From NCBI RefSeq assembly GCF_030408835.1, contig NZ_CP047357.1, positions 1,116,001-1,180,000 of the forward strand: a DNA stretch of 64,000 nucleotides, given 5' to 3'. The first letter of the stretch is position 1. Each line of letters starts with the position of its first letter. A program made the position numbers and the translations under genes. The DNA comes from Corynebacterium freneyi. GTDB taxonomy: Bacteria; Actinomycetota; Actinomycetes; Mycobacteriales; Mycobacteriaceae. This document shows, in pieces, positions 55,301 to 64,000 of the stretch. The notes under the pieces are model-generated. The model was not told the DNA's origin, ran no database searches, and saw nothing but the letters and a program-made list of their open reading frames with translations.

Positions 55301-56652
55301 ACAGCCTCGGCGTCATGGATCTCATCGTGCGCCTGCGCGCCGAGGGACTCGACGTCGGCGCGGCCCCGGCATTGGGCGCCGCGGACCTCAGGTCGCTGGC
55401 GGCGATCGTCCGGCCGATCGCGGCCGAGCCCCCGGCTCCCGCTGCCGGCGCCGACCCCGGCCGGCCGATCGAACTGGCCCCGCTGGCGGCCCGGTTCGCG
55501 GTGCTCGGCGGAGCAGTTGAATCGACCCATTCACAGGGCCTGCGCCTGCGCCCGGGCATCTCGGCCGATGCCGCCGAGTCCGCGTTGCGGCGCGTGATCG
55601 GCGCGCACCCCGCACTCGGCGCCCGGTACGACGATTCCGGCCCCCGGGCACGGCTGATCCCGCGGGAGGACCCGGAATTCGTCTTCCGCATCGCCGGATC
55701 CGGCGAACGGGACGAGGGCGGCGTCCTCGATGCCCACCACGGCGCACTCGATCCGGCCGCCGGCCGGATGGTGGCCGCCACCTATGGCGGCGGAACCGAA
55801 CCCTGGCTGGTGGTCACCATCGCCCATCTCGCGGTTGACATGATGTCGTGGCGCTTCATCCTGGAGGATCTCGCGCTGGCCCTGGGCGGGCAGCCGCCCC
55901 TCGGCGAAGAAGCGCGCGGCGATGCCCCGCACGGCCCGTCCGAGACGGAAGCCCCCGGCAGCCCGTTCCGGCGGGTGCCCGTCCCCCCGGTGGGGCTGCG
56001 GCACGCGGACCCGCGGGTCGACCGGCCCGCCGACGTCCGCGCCCGGCACGAGGTTCTCGACGCCGCGACCACCGCCGCGGTGGAACGCGCGGCGCTCGAG
56101 CGCGGCGCATCCCTGCGGGACGTCCTGGAATCGGCCGTCGCCGTCGCCGCGACCCCAGATGAATCGGGGATGACGGCAATCACCCGCACCACGCTGGGCC
56201 GCCCCGACGGTGGCGCCGATCGGCGGGTCGGCTGGTTGACCGCCGAAGAAGCCGTCCTCATTCCCGCGGCCGACGCGAGGGGCTTCATCGCGGGCGGCGG
56301 GCCCCCGCCGTCGCCGACGACGGATCCGTCGGCGGTGGGCGCCGTGAACGTCAACTACCTCGGGCGCATGGACATGGCGATGCCCGAGACCCGCGAATGC
56401 CGGCTGATCGGCCAGGGGGAGTTCTTCCGGCGATTCGGCGCACCGGGCCATTCCGCCGTCCCCCCGTGCCACGGAGCGCAGATCACGGCGGCCATGGACC
56501 GGGGCCCCGGGGGACCCGTGCTCGGCCTGCGGTTCGAAATCGACGTCCCCGCCGTCGGCGAGGACGCGGCCGCACGATTCCGCACCGGCGTCGTTCGGGC
56601 GCTGGAAACCTTCGCCGGATCGGCGATGAACGAGAAAGACGAAAACGACTAA
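52297..56652 (+). CDS. NRPS, C-A-PCP-E module (MbtF-like)
   Basis: A 1451-residue protein, near the length of mycobacterial MbtF. Condensation domain with HHIVIDGWS at about 139; adenylation domain with FTSGTTGRPKG at about 617, NCYGPTETT and KINGYRVEP (catalytic Lys region NRNGKLD); carrier site GIDSLGV near 1000; epimerisation-type C-terminal domain with HLAVDMMSW at about 1176 (first His of HH replaced by Ala) and VNYLGRMD at about 1353. Hand-aligned pocket residues include Asp at 278 and Glu at 331 (GrsA numbering), which suits a basic substrate such as lysine or hydroxylysine (inference). The altered E-domain motif may mean it cyclises or releases instead of epimerising, as discussed for mycobactin. 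Confidence 0.88.
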   Translation: MTGAIADVVALTPQQSGLWATGAATEEYDPYLVVLRLRLTGPGALDRFREALGTVVGRHPHLGGRVLSAGVPHPVLVVPGAPRFDWSEIDARGAADPGAELQRHAEREQARPLDTIAGPLTRVKAVRLGESEWGILITVHHIVIDGWSIPIFLGEIVAAMANEADELPPAPPIRDHAAWVAAADPGEARDAWRRAFSGFAEMPMVGPAGRPAGAPEVGEVVLGEADTAGLLAFARESGLTANTLMQLAWARILSGLVGRDDVCFGQTVAGRHPSIPGADRMIGGLVSTVPVRVDVGDASPAEAGARLQSVTGALRDADHIGMSDIIKSIGAGDLFDTLLVFENTPRGDAPAHGDDFDCGGGARLGLDRIDSPSHYPLTVVPVIEGGRLVVRVESAPGSGFDPDIMARRFVAVLGRLAGAGSLASVDVLLDSETPIIRGARPDPGPGPETADEALRAIADECPGADAIVDVHGTVDFRGVAELAEAMASGLRAAGVSAGDAVAVMLPRDRRVLAAPFAVAALGAHTIHIDPDSPPQRAAAIIEDSGARHLLAADGVAGRVRACLGEDDPGNAPSSEEDANWRLTTAMPDLSGELRWWGPLRASAGTKAPAPEDPMYAVFTSGTTGRPKGVLVPHRALLNLWRHHGRNILAPLAAELGRQVRVGHGWSTGFDAAWQPGIALLSGATVVMLDGPDRSDPARLVAALRDNAIDVFDTTPSMLAELERAGFFAEGAPLSVLALGGEAISRDVWRRLRGMAGLEAINCYGPTETTVEALMAPLSEYPEPTIGRPLDGMAVAVVDHRLRPVPPDGSGELIISGPQLAIGYIGRPELTRRSFVESEGRRWYRTGDIVRRRSGDGLLVFGGRADEQIKINGYRVEPAEAGVVLRSIDGVEAAEVIAHRVGNRMRLAALVVASSPVADIRAEAAKLLPSYLLPSPVVECASIPLNRNGKLDSAAAAAMVREEMARTDGAPSTPEEKAVARCVRAMTGMDVALSSGLADAGIDSLGVMDLIVRLRAEGLDVGAAPALGAADLRSLAAIVRPIAAEPPAPAAGADPGRPIELAPLAARFAVLGGAVESTHSQGLRLRPGISADAAESALRRVIGAHPALGARYDDSGPRARLIPREDPEFVFRIAGSGERDEGGVLDAHHGALDPAAGRMVAATYGGGTEPWLVVTIAHLAVDMMSWRFILEDLALALGGQPPLGEEARGDAPHGPSETEAPGSPFRRVPVPPVGLRHADPRVDRPADVRARHEVLDAATTAAVERAALERGASLRDVLESAVAVAATPDESGMTAITRTTLGRPDGGADRRVGWLTAEEAVLIPAADARGFIAGGGPPPSPTTDPSAVGAVNVNYLGRMDMAMPETRECRLIGQGEFFRRFGAPGHSAVPPCHGAQITAAMDRGPGGPVLGLRFEIDVPAVGEDAAARFRTGVVRALETFAGSAMNEKDEND

Positions 56653-59600
56653 TGATTGACCTGGAAACCCTCCGCGGCATCCTCGCCGAAGAACTCGGCG
56701 TGAGCCCGGCCGACATCGGCGCCGGCGATGATCTGGTGAACCTCGGCCTCGATTCCCTCGGCGTGATCGGGATCAGCGAGGAACTCCGCCGCAGAGGTTG
56801 CGGCGTCCACTATTCGGCCCTGGTGCTGGAGCCGACGCCCGAAGCGTGGTTGCGGATCATCGGCGAATCCGCCGCCGCCGAAGGTGGGGCGGACCCCTCG
56901 GGCGGGATGACCGTCCCCGGTGGCGCGGACGAGGATGATGGCGAGCCTTTCCCCATGGCTCCCATGCAGCACGCCTACTGGGTGGGCCGGCGCGACGACC
57001 TCGGCCTCGGTGGAGTCGCGGCGCACCTCTACGTCGAGTTCGATGGCGGGGGAATCGACGCCGCGGCGCTGGAGCGCGCCGCCCGCGCCCTCATCGACCT
57101 GCACCCGATGCTCCGCACCCGGGCGCTCGGCGACGGGCGGCAGCGGGTGCTGCCCGCCTCGCCCGGGCCGGCCCTGACCATCGACGACGCGACCTGCCTG
57201 CCGGAAGAGGAGATCGAGCGGCGGCTGCGGGAAAAGCGGGAGGCGAAGAGCCACCAGAAACTCGACGTGGATGCCGGCGAGGTCATCGACCTCACCCTCA
57301 CGCTGCTGCCGGGGGACCGCCATCGCCTGCACGTCGACGTCGACATGTTCGCCTGCGACGCGATGAGCTACCGCACGCTCCTGGACGACCTCATGCGCAT
57401 CTACCGGAGCGAGCTGGCGCACGGGACGGAGCCCGCCGACGGCGACGACGACCGCACCGTCCCCGAGCGACCCGGCGTGACGTACCGGGAGTACCGCCTG
57501 GCCATGGCGGATTCCGGCGGACCGGACCCGGAGGACGCGCGGTACTGGGAAACGCGGGTGCCCGAACTGCCGCCGCCCCCCGCCCTGCCCTTCGTCGAGG
57601 AGGCCCGGCGCGCCGACCCCCGGCGCAGCATCCGGCTCGAGCACAGAGTCGGGGCACTCGACGTGGCCCGGTTCGGCGATGCGGCCCACGCCGCGGGCGT
57701 GACGCCGGCGATGGTGCTGGCCACGTTGTTCACCGAGGTCATCGCCCGCTGGTCGACGCAGCGGAGGTTCCTGCTCAACGTGCCGTTGTTCGCCCGCGAG
57801 CAGGTGCACCCGGACATCGGCGGCGTCGTCGGCGACTTCACGAACTCCGTGATCGTCGGGGTGGACGCGGGTCCGGGAGCATCGTTCCTCGACCGCGTCC
57901 GGGCGCTGTCCCGCGAAGTCCATCTCGCGGCCTCGCACTCGACGGTGACGGGGCTCGACGTGCTCCGGTCGCTCGGCGCCCACCGGGGCGAGCCGGTCAT
58001 GGCCTCGGTGGTGTTCACGTCCGGCCTCGATCTCGGCGAGGTCTTCTCGAGCCGGGTCCGGGACATCGCCGGCGATCCCGTGCACATCCTTTCGCAGGGC
58101 CCGCAGGTCGACATCGACGCCCAGGTCGTGGAATTGGACGGGGGACTGTTGGTCAACTGGGACGTCCGGCGCGATTGCCTGCCCGAGGGCGTCATCGGCG
58201 ACATGTTCGGCGCGTTCACGCGCCTGCTCGACGCGGTCGCCCGCGATGTCCCGGACTGGAACCGCCCGCTGTCGGTGCCGCTGCCCCCGGCGCAGGCCTC
58301 GCGCCGGGCGGCCATCGCCCGCGACTCGGCCGATGGCGGCGCCGCGATCGGGCGGCGGACGCTGCACCGGGAGTTCCTGCGCCGCGCGGAGGAGGCCCCG
58401 GAGCGGGTCGCGGCCGTGTCCGCGGACGGCGCCGTCTCCTACGGCGAATTGGCGGACGGAGCCGCGGCGCTGGCGGCCGAACTGCGCCGTCGCGGGGTCC
58501 GATCGGGAGACGTCGTCGCAGTGTCCCTGCCCCGGGGAGTCGGCCAGATCACCGCGATCCTGGCCGTCCTCATGGCGGGCGCCGCCTACCTGCCCATCGG
58601 CGTCGGGCAGCCGGGTCCGCGCCGGGATGCGATTCTGCGGAGCGGCGGTGCCCGGCACGTCATCGCCGCTCCGGCCCGCATCGGCGAACTGCCCCCGGAG
58701 GTCGCCGTCGTCGATCCCGCGGCCGTCCCGGACGGGGCGGCGGATGGCGTGGACGCCGGCGCGGGGCCGGAGGACCTGGCCTACGTGCTGTTCACCTCGG
58801 GTTCCACCGGCGAGCCCAAGGGGGTGGAGGTCGCTCATGGCGCGGCGGCCCACACCATCGACGCGATCGCGTCGAGGTTCGGGTGCGGGCCGGAGGACCG
58901 GACCATCGCCCTGTCGGCGTTCGACTTCGACCTCTCCGTCCTGGATCTGATGCTCCCGCTGTCCGTCGGCGGCGCCGTGGTGCTCGTCGGCGAGGAGTCG
59001 ACCCGCGACGCGGCGGAATGGGCGCGTCTGATCCGCGAGCACTCCGTCACCGTCGTCAATGCCGCGCCCGGGCTGGTGGGGATGCTCCACGACATCGCGT
59101 CGGACGACGAGCTGGCGGGCGTCCGGCTGATCCTCACCGGAGGTGATCGGGTGCCGCCGTCGTTGGGCCGCGCCCTGTCGAGGCGCGTCCCGGGGCTCCG
59201 GTTCATCGCCATGGGCGGCGCCACCGAAGCGGCGATCCACTCCACCCGCGAGGAGGTGGGGCCCGATTACCCGGACGACTTCGCGTCGGTCCCGTACGGG
59301 CTGCCTCTGGACGGGGTCCAGCTGAAGGTGGTGAACGAACGCGGCGAGGAATGCCCCGATCACGTAATCGGCGAAGTGTGGATCGGCGGCGCCGCCGTCG
59401 CGCGGGGCTACCGCGGCATGCCGGAATTGACCGCGTTGAAGTTCATCCGGTCCGGTTCCGTGGATTGGTATCGCACGGGCGATCTGGGCCGCGTGCTGCC
59501 CGACGGGCGCGTGGAGTTCATCGGCCGCGCCGACGGTCAGCTGAAGATCCGCGGCTACCGCGTCGAGCTGGGCGAGGTGGAGGCGGCGCTCGAATCTCTG

Positions 59601-60155
59601 CCCGGGGTTTCCGGTGCCGCGGCGACCGGGGCCGATGGCGCGATCGTCGCGGCGATCGTGCCGGCGCCGGATGCCGGGCGTGTGCCCACCGGCGCCGAGG
59701 CGCGCGCGGCGCTGGCGGGGATCGTGCCGGAGTACATGATCCCGGATGCGATCGCCGTCATCGAGGAGCTGCCCGTGACCGCCAACGGCAAGAAGGACCG
59801 GTCCGCCGTGTCCGCGCTGGTCGACCGTGGGCCGCGCGGCGTCGCCGAGCCCCCGGACGGTCCGGTCGAGTCGGCGGTGGCCTACCTGTTCGGGGCCCTG
59901 ACCGGGGCCGGCGGCTGTTCCGCCGCGGACGATTTCTTCGACGTCGGCGGCAACTCGATCCTGGCCACGACCCTGACCGCCCGGATCCGCGAGCTTCTCG
60001 ACGCCGCGGCGTTCTCGGTCGCGGACGTTTTCGAGGCGCGGACGGTGCGCGGCATCGCCGCGCGGGTGAGCGAGTCCGGCCGATCGCCGGGGGACGTCGC
60101 CGCGATGGCGGCGATGCTGATGGAGTTCGCCGATGGCGGGGAGGACGCGCGATGA
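56652..60155 (+). CDS. NRPS, ArCP-Cy-A-PCP (MbtB-like loading and heterocyclisation module)
   Basis: A 1167-residue protein; ATG overlaps the upstream TAA by one base. Domains: N-terminal aryl carrier (GLDSLGVIG, Ser near 34); heterocyclisation domain, shown by DVDMFACDAMSY at about 229, which is the DxxxxDxxS Cy motif in place of HHxxxDG; adenylation domain with FTSGSTGEPKG at about 714 and KIRGYRVELGE; carrier site GGNSILATT near 1099. MbtB has this order plus a thioesterase, which is absent here. Pocket residues by hand alignment begin D-L-L-N, similar to the D-L-Y-N of cysteine modules; Ser or Thr are also possible. It should load the aryl acid and form the aryl-oxazoline or -thiazoline cap. 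Confidence 0.9.
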   Translation: MIDLETLRGILAEELGVSPADIGAGDDLVNLGLDSLGVIGISEELRRRGCGVHYSALVLEPTPEAWLRIIGESAAAEGGADPSGGMTVPGGADEDDGEPFPMAPMQHAYWVGRRDDLGLGGVAAHLYVEFDGGGIDAAALERAARALIDLHPMLRTRALGDGRQRVLPASPGPALTIDDATCLPEEEIERRLREKREAKSHQKLDVDAGEVIDLTLTLLPGDRHRLHVDVDMFACDAMSYRTLLDDLMRIYRSELAHGTEPADGDDDRTVPERPGVTYREYRLAMADSGGPDPEDARYWETRVPELPPPPALPFVEEARRADPRRSIRLEHRVGALDVARFGDAAHAAGVTPAMVLATLFTEVIARWSTQRRFLLNVPLFAREQVHPDIGGVVGDFTNSVIVGVDAGPGASFLDRVRALSREVHLAASHSTVTGLDVLRSLGAHRGEPVMASVVFTSGLDLGEVFSSRVRDIAGDPVHILSQGPQVDIDAQVVELDGGLLVNWDVRRDCLPEGVIGDMFGAFTRLLDAVARDVPDWNRPLSVPLPPAQASRRAAIARDSADGGAAIGRRTLHREFLRRAEEAPERVAAVSADGAVSYGELADGAAALAAELRRRGVRSGDVVAVSLPRGVGQITAILAVLMAGAAYLPIGVGQPGPRRDAILRSGGARHVIAAPARIGELPPEVAVVDPAAVPDGAADGVDAGAGPEDLAYVLFTSGSTGEPKGVEVAHGAAAHTIDAIASRFGCGPEDRTIALSAFDFDLSVLDLMLPLSVGGAVVLVGEESTRDAAEWARLIREHSVTVVNAAPGLVGMLHDIASDDELAGVRLILTGGDRVPPSLGRALSRRVPGLRFIAMGGATEAAIHSTREEVGPDYPDDFASVPYGLPLDGVQLKVVNERGEECPDHVIGEVWIGGAAVARGYRGMPELTALKFIRSGSVDWYRTGDLGRVLPDGRVEFIGRADGQLKIRGYRVELGEVEAALESLPGVSGAAATGADGAIVAAIVPAPDAGRVPTGAEARAALAGIVPEYMIPDAIAVIEELPVTANGKKDRSAVSALVDRGPRGVAEPPDGPVESAVAYLFGALTGAGGCSAADDFFDVGGNSILATTLTARIRELLDAAAFSVADVFEARTVRGIAARVSESGRSPGDVAAMAAMLMEFADGGEDAR

Positions 60156-63100
60156 GGGACCTGGAAGAGGTGCGGCGGCTGATGGCCCGGCACCGCGGCG
60201 AATCCGGCACGGTGGCCGACCGCCCGGCCCGGTCGCTGCCGGATCGGGCGCCCGCGTCGGCGGCGCAGAAATCCGTGTGGCTGGCCTCGGCGCTCGACCC
60301 GGACGACGTGTCGTACAACCTCTGCCTGAAGTTCACCTTCGAGGGCCGCATCGACGCCGAAGCGCTCGCGGGGGCCTTCGGGGATCTCGTCGACAGGCAC
60401 GAAGTGCTGCGCACGACGTATCACGCAGACGACGAAGGAGCCCTGCAACAGCGCATCCACGCCGACCTCGAACCGGAGATCACCCGGCACGCGATGCCGC
60501 CGGGCGACGCGGGCGACGCCGCCGTCGATGCGCTGGCCGCCGAGCAGGTCCGCCGGCCCTTCGACCTGGCGGCGCAGTCGCCGCTGCGCTTGGCCATCTG
60601 CGAACGGGGCCCCGGGCGGGTGGATGCGGTGATGGTGATCCAGCACATCGCCTGGGACGGGATGACCATGCCCGTGCTGGCCCGGGACGTCGCCCGCGCG
60701 TATCGGCTGCGCACCGGCCGGCCCACCGAGGGGGACGGCTCCGTCCCGCCGTTGGCCGTCCAGGTCGCCGACTTCGCGGAATGGGAGGCGACCCATCCGG
60801 ACGCTTCCGGAGAGGACCATTGGCGTTCCGTGTTCCCGGACGGTGTGCCGCAGATGAGGCCGATGCTCGGCGGGGCCGCGGATGCTCCCCCGAACGCCGG
60901 TGGACGGGTCGACGCAGTGCTTCCCGACGACGCCGCGCGGGCGCTGACGGCCATCGCGGAGGAGTCGTCGGTGACCCCGTTCGCCGTGTTCCTCGCGGCG
61001 CATCATCTGGTGCTGCGCGCGGTGACCGGGGCGCGGGACACGGTGACCGGCACGACGGTGGCCAACCGGGAGGCCGTCGGCGCGGATGAGCTGATCGGCA
61101 ACTTCAGCAACCAGGTGCCCATCCGGATCTCGGACGGGGGAGCGGAGACGTTCGGCGATCTGGTGCTGCGGGCCGCGCGGTCCATCACCGGCGCGATGTC
61201 GGCGAAATCCATCCCGTTCGATCGGATCGCCGCCATCGCGGGGGTCGACCGGGCGGCGGGGGAGACCCTGTTCCCGGTGCTCGTCCTCTTCCTCCACGAG
61301 GGCATCGCCGGGCCGCGGCTGCCGGGCGCGGAGACCTCGTGGGAGCTGGTCCACGCCGATGCCGCGCTCCACGCGGTGGCCACGGAGGCGTTCATGCACC
61401 CGGGCCGGGTGGAGGTCCAGATGACCCACCGCCTGGACTCCGTGTCGGCCGAGGGGGCGCGGGCCCTGCAACGGGCGTTGGCCGCGGTGCTGTCGAACGC
61501 GGGCGCCGACGTGCCGACGGAGGAATTGGCGCAGGTGGCGCGGGCCGAGATCGAGTCGGCCGCCGCGCCCGCCTCCGCGATGGGCCGGGGCCGCCGGGTG
61601 CCGGTCGAGCCCGGCGACGTCGACGCGATGATCCGCGCGGCGTCGGCCGCGTCGCCGGATGCGGTGGCGGTGGTCGCGGAGGACCGCACTCTCACCTACG
61701 CCGAGTTCGATGCGCGGGTCTCGGCCTTGGCCGCGCGGCTCGCGGAGGCGGGGGCGCGCGCCGGCGAGATCGTCGCCGTCGTCGCCGAACGCGGTTCGTG
61801 GCTGCCCTGCGCGATCACCGCCGTGATCCGCACGGGCGCGGCGGTGGTCCCGGTGGATCCCCGGTACCCCGCCGAGCGGATCCGGATGATGCTCGACGAC
61901 GCCGCACCCGCGGCCATCGTCCGCGCCGGCGATGTCCCGCTGCCGGACACGGCGGCCGCGATCATCGACGTGGAGCGTATCGATGAGGAGGGGCCGGAAG
62001 CCGGAACGCCCGAATTCGTTCCGGCGCGGCCCATCCGCGGCGACGACCCGGTCTACCTCATTTACACGTCGGGGACGACGGGCCGGCCCAAGGGAGTGGT
62101 CAACCACCACCGGGGCGTCGCGTCCCATCTGCAGTGGATGGCCCGCACCTTCGGCGACGGCCCGATCCGGATGCTGCACAAGGCGCCGATCTCGTTCGAC
62201 GTGGGCATGGGCGAAGTGCTGCTGGCCCTGACTTCCGGGGGCACGGCCGTGATTCCCCCGGCCGATTGGTGGGCGGGGGACGCCGAGGGCCTTGCCTCGA
62301 TGATCGAGGAACACCGGGTCACGGTGCTGTCGCTGGTGCCCGGCCTGCTGCGCGAGCTGCTCGCGGCGGGCGCGGCCGGGCGGCTGAGGACGCTGCGCCA
62401 CCTGCTGCTCGGCGGCGAAGCGGTGCCCACCGATCTCGCGCGCCGGGCGAGGGCGGAGATCGGCTGCCGCGTGCACGGCCTCTACGGCCCGAGCGAAACT
62501 GCGATGGACGTCGCCTGGGTGGAATACGGCGATGATTTCCCGGAGGACGGCTTCCTGCTCGGCGCCGCCGAGGACAACAACGACCTCCACGTCCTGGACG
62601 AAAACCTGCGGGAGCTGCCCGTCGGCGAGGCCGGCGAGCTGTGCATCGGCGGGGTGCAGGTCGGCCACGGGTATCACGGGGCCCCGGACGCCACCGCGGA
62701 TGCCTTCGTGGACGACCCCTTCGAACCCGGCGGAACCCTGTACCGCACCGGCGACGTGGCGAAATGGGGAGCCGACGGCATGCTGCGCTTCCTCGGCCGC
62801 ATCGGCGACCAGGTGAAGATCCGGGGCAACAGGGTGGAACTGCTCGACATCGACGCGGCGCTGTGCAGGGTGCACGGGGTCGCGGCCGGCGCGTGCCGGC
62901 TCTTCGGGGTAACCGGCGCACCGGCGCGGCTCGTGGGCTACGTGGTCGCGGCCGACGGCGGAAAGCCGGACGAGCGCGCCATTCTCGCGGAGCTGGACCG
63001 GGCCCTGCCCGCGTACATGGTGCCCAGGACGATCGTCGCAGTGGATTCCCTCCCCACGACCGCGACCGGGAAACTCGACCGCGCGGCCCTGCCGGAACCC

Positions 63101-64000
63101 CCGGGCGCACATGCCGCCGGAGGCGACGCCGACGAACCGCGCGGGGCGGCCGAGCTGGCCGTCGCCGATGCGTTCGCGCGCGCCATCGGGAAGGATGTCC
63201 GGCCGACCGCGCAGTCCGGGCTGATCGAGCTCGGGGGCGATTCCATCACGGCGATCCGCGCGATCTCGCTGTTGCGCCGCAGCGGCTGGGAGGCCGAGGT
63301 GCGCGACATCCTCGGCGGCGGGACCGTCCGCACCGTGGCCGCCGCCGCGCGGCCGGTGTCCGCGACCGATCCCGCCGACGGGGCGGACGGCGGGGGATTC
63401 GCCGCGCCGGCTCCCGTCCATCCGTTGGCCGCGGCGCTGCTGGAGTCGGCCCCCGGCGGCGGTGGCCTGTGCCAGGCGCGGCTGCTGACCGCGCCGGCGG
63501 ATTTCGGCGCGGAACGGCTGTCGGAGGTTCTGGAACGCCTGGCCGGGCTCCACCCCATCCTCTCCCGCGCGGTGGCCGGCGACGGCGGATGGCCGATGTT
63601 CGCGGAGCCGCCCGCCGGCGCCGAACCATTCACGATGGCGGAGGCGGAGGCGGAGGTCGCCGCCGCGGACGGGGCCGGGGAACTGATCGGGGAGCTCGCC
63701 TCCCGGCTCGATCCCGCCCGCGGGACGATGCTCGCCGGCGCGGTGGCCGAACTCCCCGCCGGGCGCCGCATCGTGCTGGTCGCCCATCACCTCGTCGTCG
63801 ACGCGGTGTCCTGGGAGACCCTCATCGACGACTTCCGCGATCTCCGCGGCGTCGCAAAGCACACCGCCGCCGCCCGCCGGCCGGAAGCGGCCGTCGCGGA
63901 CCATGCGCGCCGCCTGCGCGCCGCCACCCTGTCGGGCGAACTCGACGAAGATCTCGCCGCCTGGGAGAAGATCGCCGCGGACGCATCGGGGACGCTGGCC
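60152..64000 (+). CDS. NRPS, C-A-PCP-E... (MbtE-like), cut by window edge
   Basis: An open frame from ATG 60152 to the right edge (1283 codons, no stop). Condensation motif QHIAWDGMT at about 163 (first His replaced by Gln); adenylation domain with YTSGTTGRPKG at about 636, GLYGPSETAMD and KIRGNRVELLD; carrier site LGGDSITAIR near 1028; an epimerisation-type domain begins with HHLVVDAVSW at about 1211. Hand-aligned pocket residues start D-V-G and end D-K, like ornithine/lysine-activating domains with Asp331 (inference). It overlaps the preceding gene by 4 nt (ATGA), continuing one translationally coupled operon. Further siderophore genes probably lie beyond the window. Confidence 0.9.
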   Translation, partial: MRDLEEVRRLMARHRGESGTVADRPARSLPDRAPASAAQKSVWLASALDPDDVSYNLCLKFTFEGRIDAEALAGAFGDLVDRHEVLRTTYHADDEGALQQRIHADLEPEITRHAMPPGDAGDAAVDALAAEQVRRPFDLAAQSPLRLAICERGPGRVDAVMVIQHIAWDGMTMPVLARDVARAYRLRTGRPTEGDGSVPPLAVQVADFAEWEATHPDASGEDHWRSVFPDGVPQMRPMLGGAADAPPNAGGRVDAVLPDDAARALTAIAEESSVTPFAVFLAAHHLVLRAVTGARDTVTGTTVANREAVGADELIGNFSNQVPIRISDGGAETFGDLVLRAARSITGAMSAKSIPFDRIAAIAGVDRAAGETLFPVLVLFLHEGIAGPRLPGAETSWELVHADAALHAVATEAFMHPGRVEVQMTHRLDSVSAEGARALQRALAAVLSNAGADVPTEELAQVARAEIESAAAPASAMGRGRRVPVEPGDVDAMIRAASAASPDAVAVVAEDRTLTYAEFDARVSALAARLAEAGARAGEIVAVVAERGSWLPCAITAVIRTGAAVVPVDPRYPAERIRMMLDDAAPAAIVRAGDVPLPDTAAAIIDVERIDEEGPEAGTPEFVPARPIRGDDPVYLIYTSGTTGRPKGVVNHHRGVASHLQWMARTFGDGPIRMLHKAPISFDVGMGEVLLALTSGGTAVIPPADWWAGDAEGLASMIEEHRVTVLSLVPGLLRELLAAGAAGRLRTLRHLLLGGEAVPTDLARRARAEIGCRVHGLYGPSETAMDVAWVEYGDDFPEDGFLLGAAEDNNDLHVLDENLRELPVGEAGELCIGGVQVGHGYHGAPDATADAFVDDPFEPGGTLYRTGDVAKWGADGMLRFLGRIGDQVKIRGNRVELLDIDAALCRVHGVAAGACRLFGVTGAPARLVGYVVAADGGKPDERAILAELDRALPAYMVPRTIVAVDSLPTTATGKLDRAALPEPPGAHAAGGDADEPRGAAELAVADAFARAIGKDVRPTAQSGLIELGGDSITAIRAISLLRRSGWEAEVRDILGGGTVRTVAAAARPVSATDPADGADGGGFAAPAPVHPLAAALLESAPGGGGLCQARLLTAPADFGAERLSEVLERLAGLHPILSRAVAGDGGWPMFAEPPAGAEPFTMAEAEAEVAAADGAGELIGELASRLDPARGTMLAGAVAELPAGRRIVLVAHHLVVDAVSWETLIDDFRDLRGVAKHTAAARRPEAAVADHARRLRAATLSGELDEDLAAWEKIAADASGTLA

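Noticed and set aside
51133..55530. 1465-codon minus-strand frame opposite the NRPS genes
   Set aside because: The plus strand carries ordered C, A, PCP and E motifs; the antisense frame has no recognisable motif and low-complexity Arg/Gly/Asp content.
59882..63904. 1340-codon minus-strand frame opposite the last NRPS genes
   Set aside because: Same reason: composition shadow of NRPS coding sequence on the plus strand.

Overview
The window is high-GC actinobacterial chromosome, most likely from a high-GC Corynebacterium. Support comes from gene content and order: an LppZ-like lipoprotein, a DoxX-family protein, a Cfp6-like PH-domain protein and ilvBNC lie close together, as their homologues do in mycobacteria (the Rv3001c-Rv3006 neighbourhood). 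There is also a MscCG-like mechanosensitive channel with a C-terminal extension, ActA/Cat1-type CoA transferases and several DtxR-like iron boxes. I saw no tRNA, rRNA, CRISPR array, insertion sequence or prophage. The species call is inference; no 16S is present.

Layout. 1-1237: a DUF222/HNH (13E12-type) gene running off the left edge, with a degenerate SOS-like box upstream. 1491-3885: divergent LppZ-like lipoprotein and DoxX-family protein. 4462-9990: a sugar-nucleotide and polysaccharide block (UDP-glucuronate decarboxylase-like protein, cellulose-synthase-like GT2, GalE, and a convergent membrane-anchored beta-helix protein). 10090-21920: branched-chain amino acid and serine genes (ilvD, ilvB, ilvN, ilvC, serA) interleaved with cfp6-like, mscCG-like and lipoprotein genes. 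A perfect 15-bp palindrome is shared by the ilvD and ilvB promoters.

22143-30473: first iron-uptake block, a FecB/C/D/E-type siderophore importer, a siderophore-interacting flavoprotein and a heterodimeric ABC exporter-fold pair whose two NBDs are degenerate in complementary ways. 30574-34021: two divergent paralogous CoA transferases. 34037-35146: a CobW/COG0523 GTPase. 35406-40660: a dipeptide/oligopeptide ABC operon with fused ATPases. 40739-42645: a frameshifted hypothetical gene and a cysteine-rich membrane-anchored protein. 42722-43774: leuB.

43918 to the window end: second iron block. It holds a PchB-like isochorismate pyruvate lyase, a second siderophore importer (ATPase, two permeases, binding lipoprotein), a secreted lipase-like protein, and an operon of an MbtG-like lysine N6-hydroxylase followed by at least four tightly overlapping NRPS genes. 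The last NRPS gene is cut by the right edge. Domain order (ArCP-Cy-A-PCP, and C-A-PCP-E modules) plus the lysine hydroxylase point to a mycobactin-like aryl-capped hydroxamate siderophore. Sites resembling the DtxR consensus precede most iron transcription units, so the blocks probably form one iron-starvation regulon: synthesis (NRPS), export or import (ABC systems) and reductive iron release (SIP).
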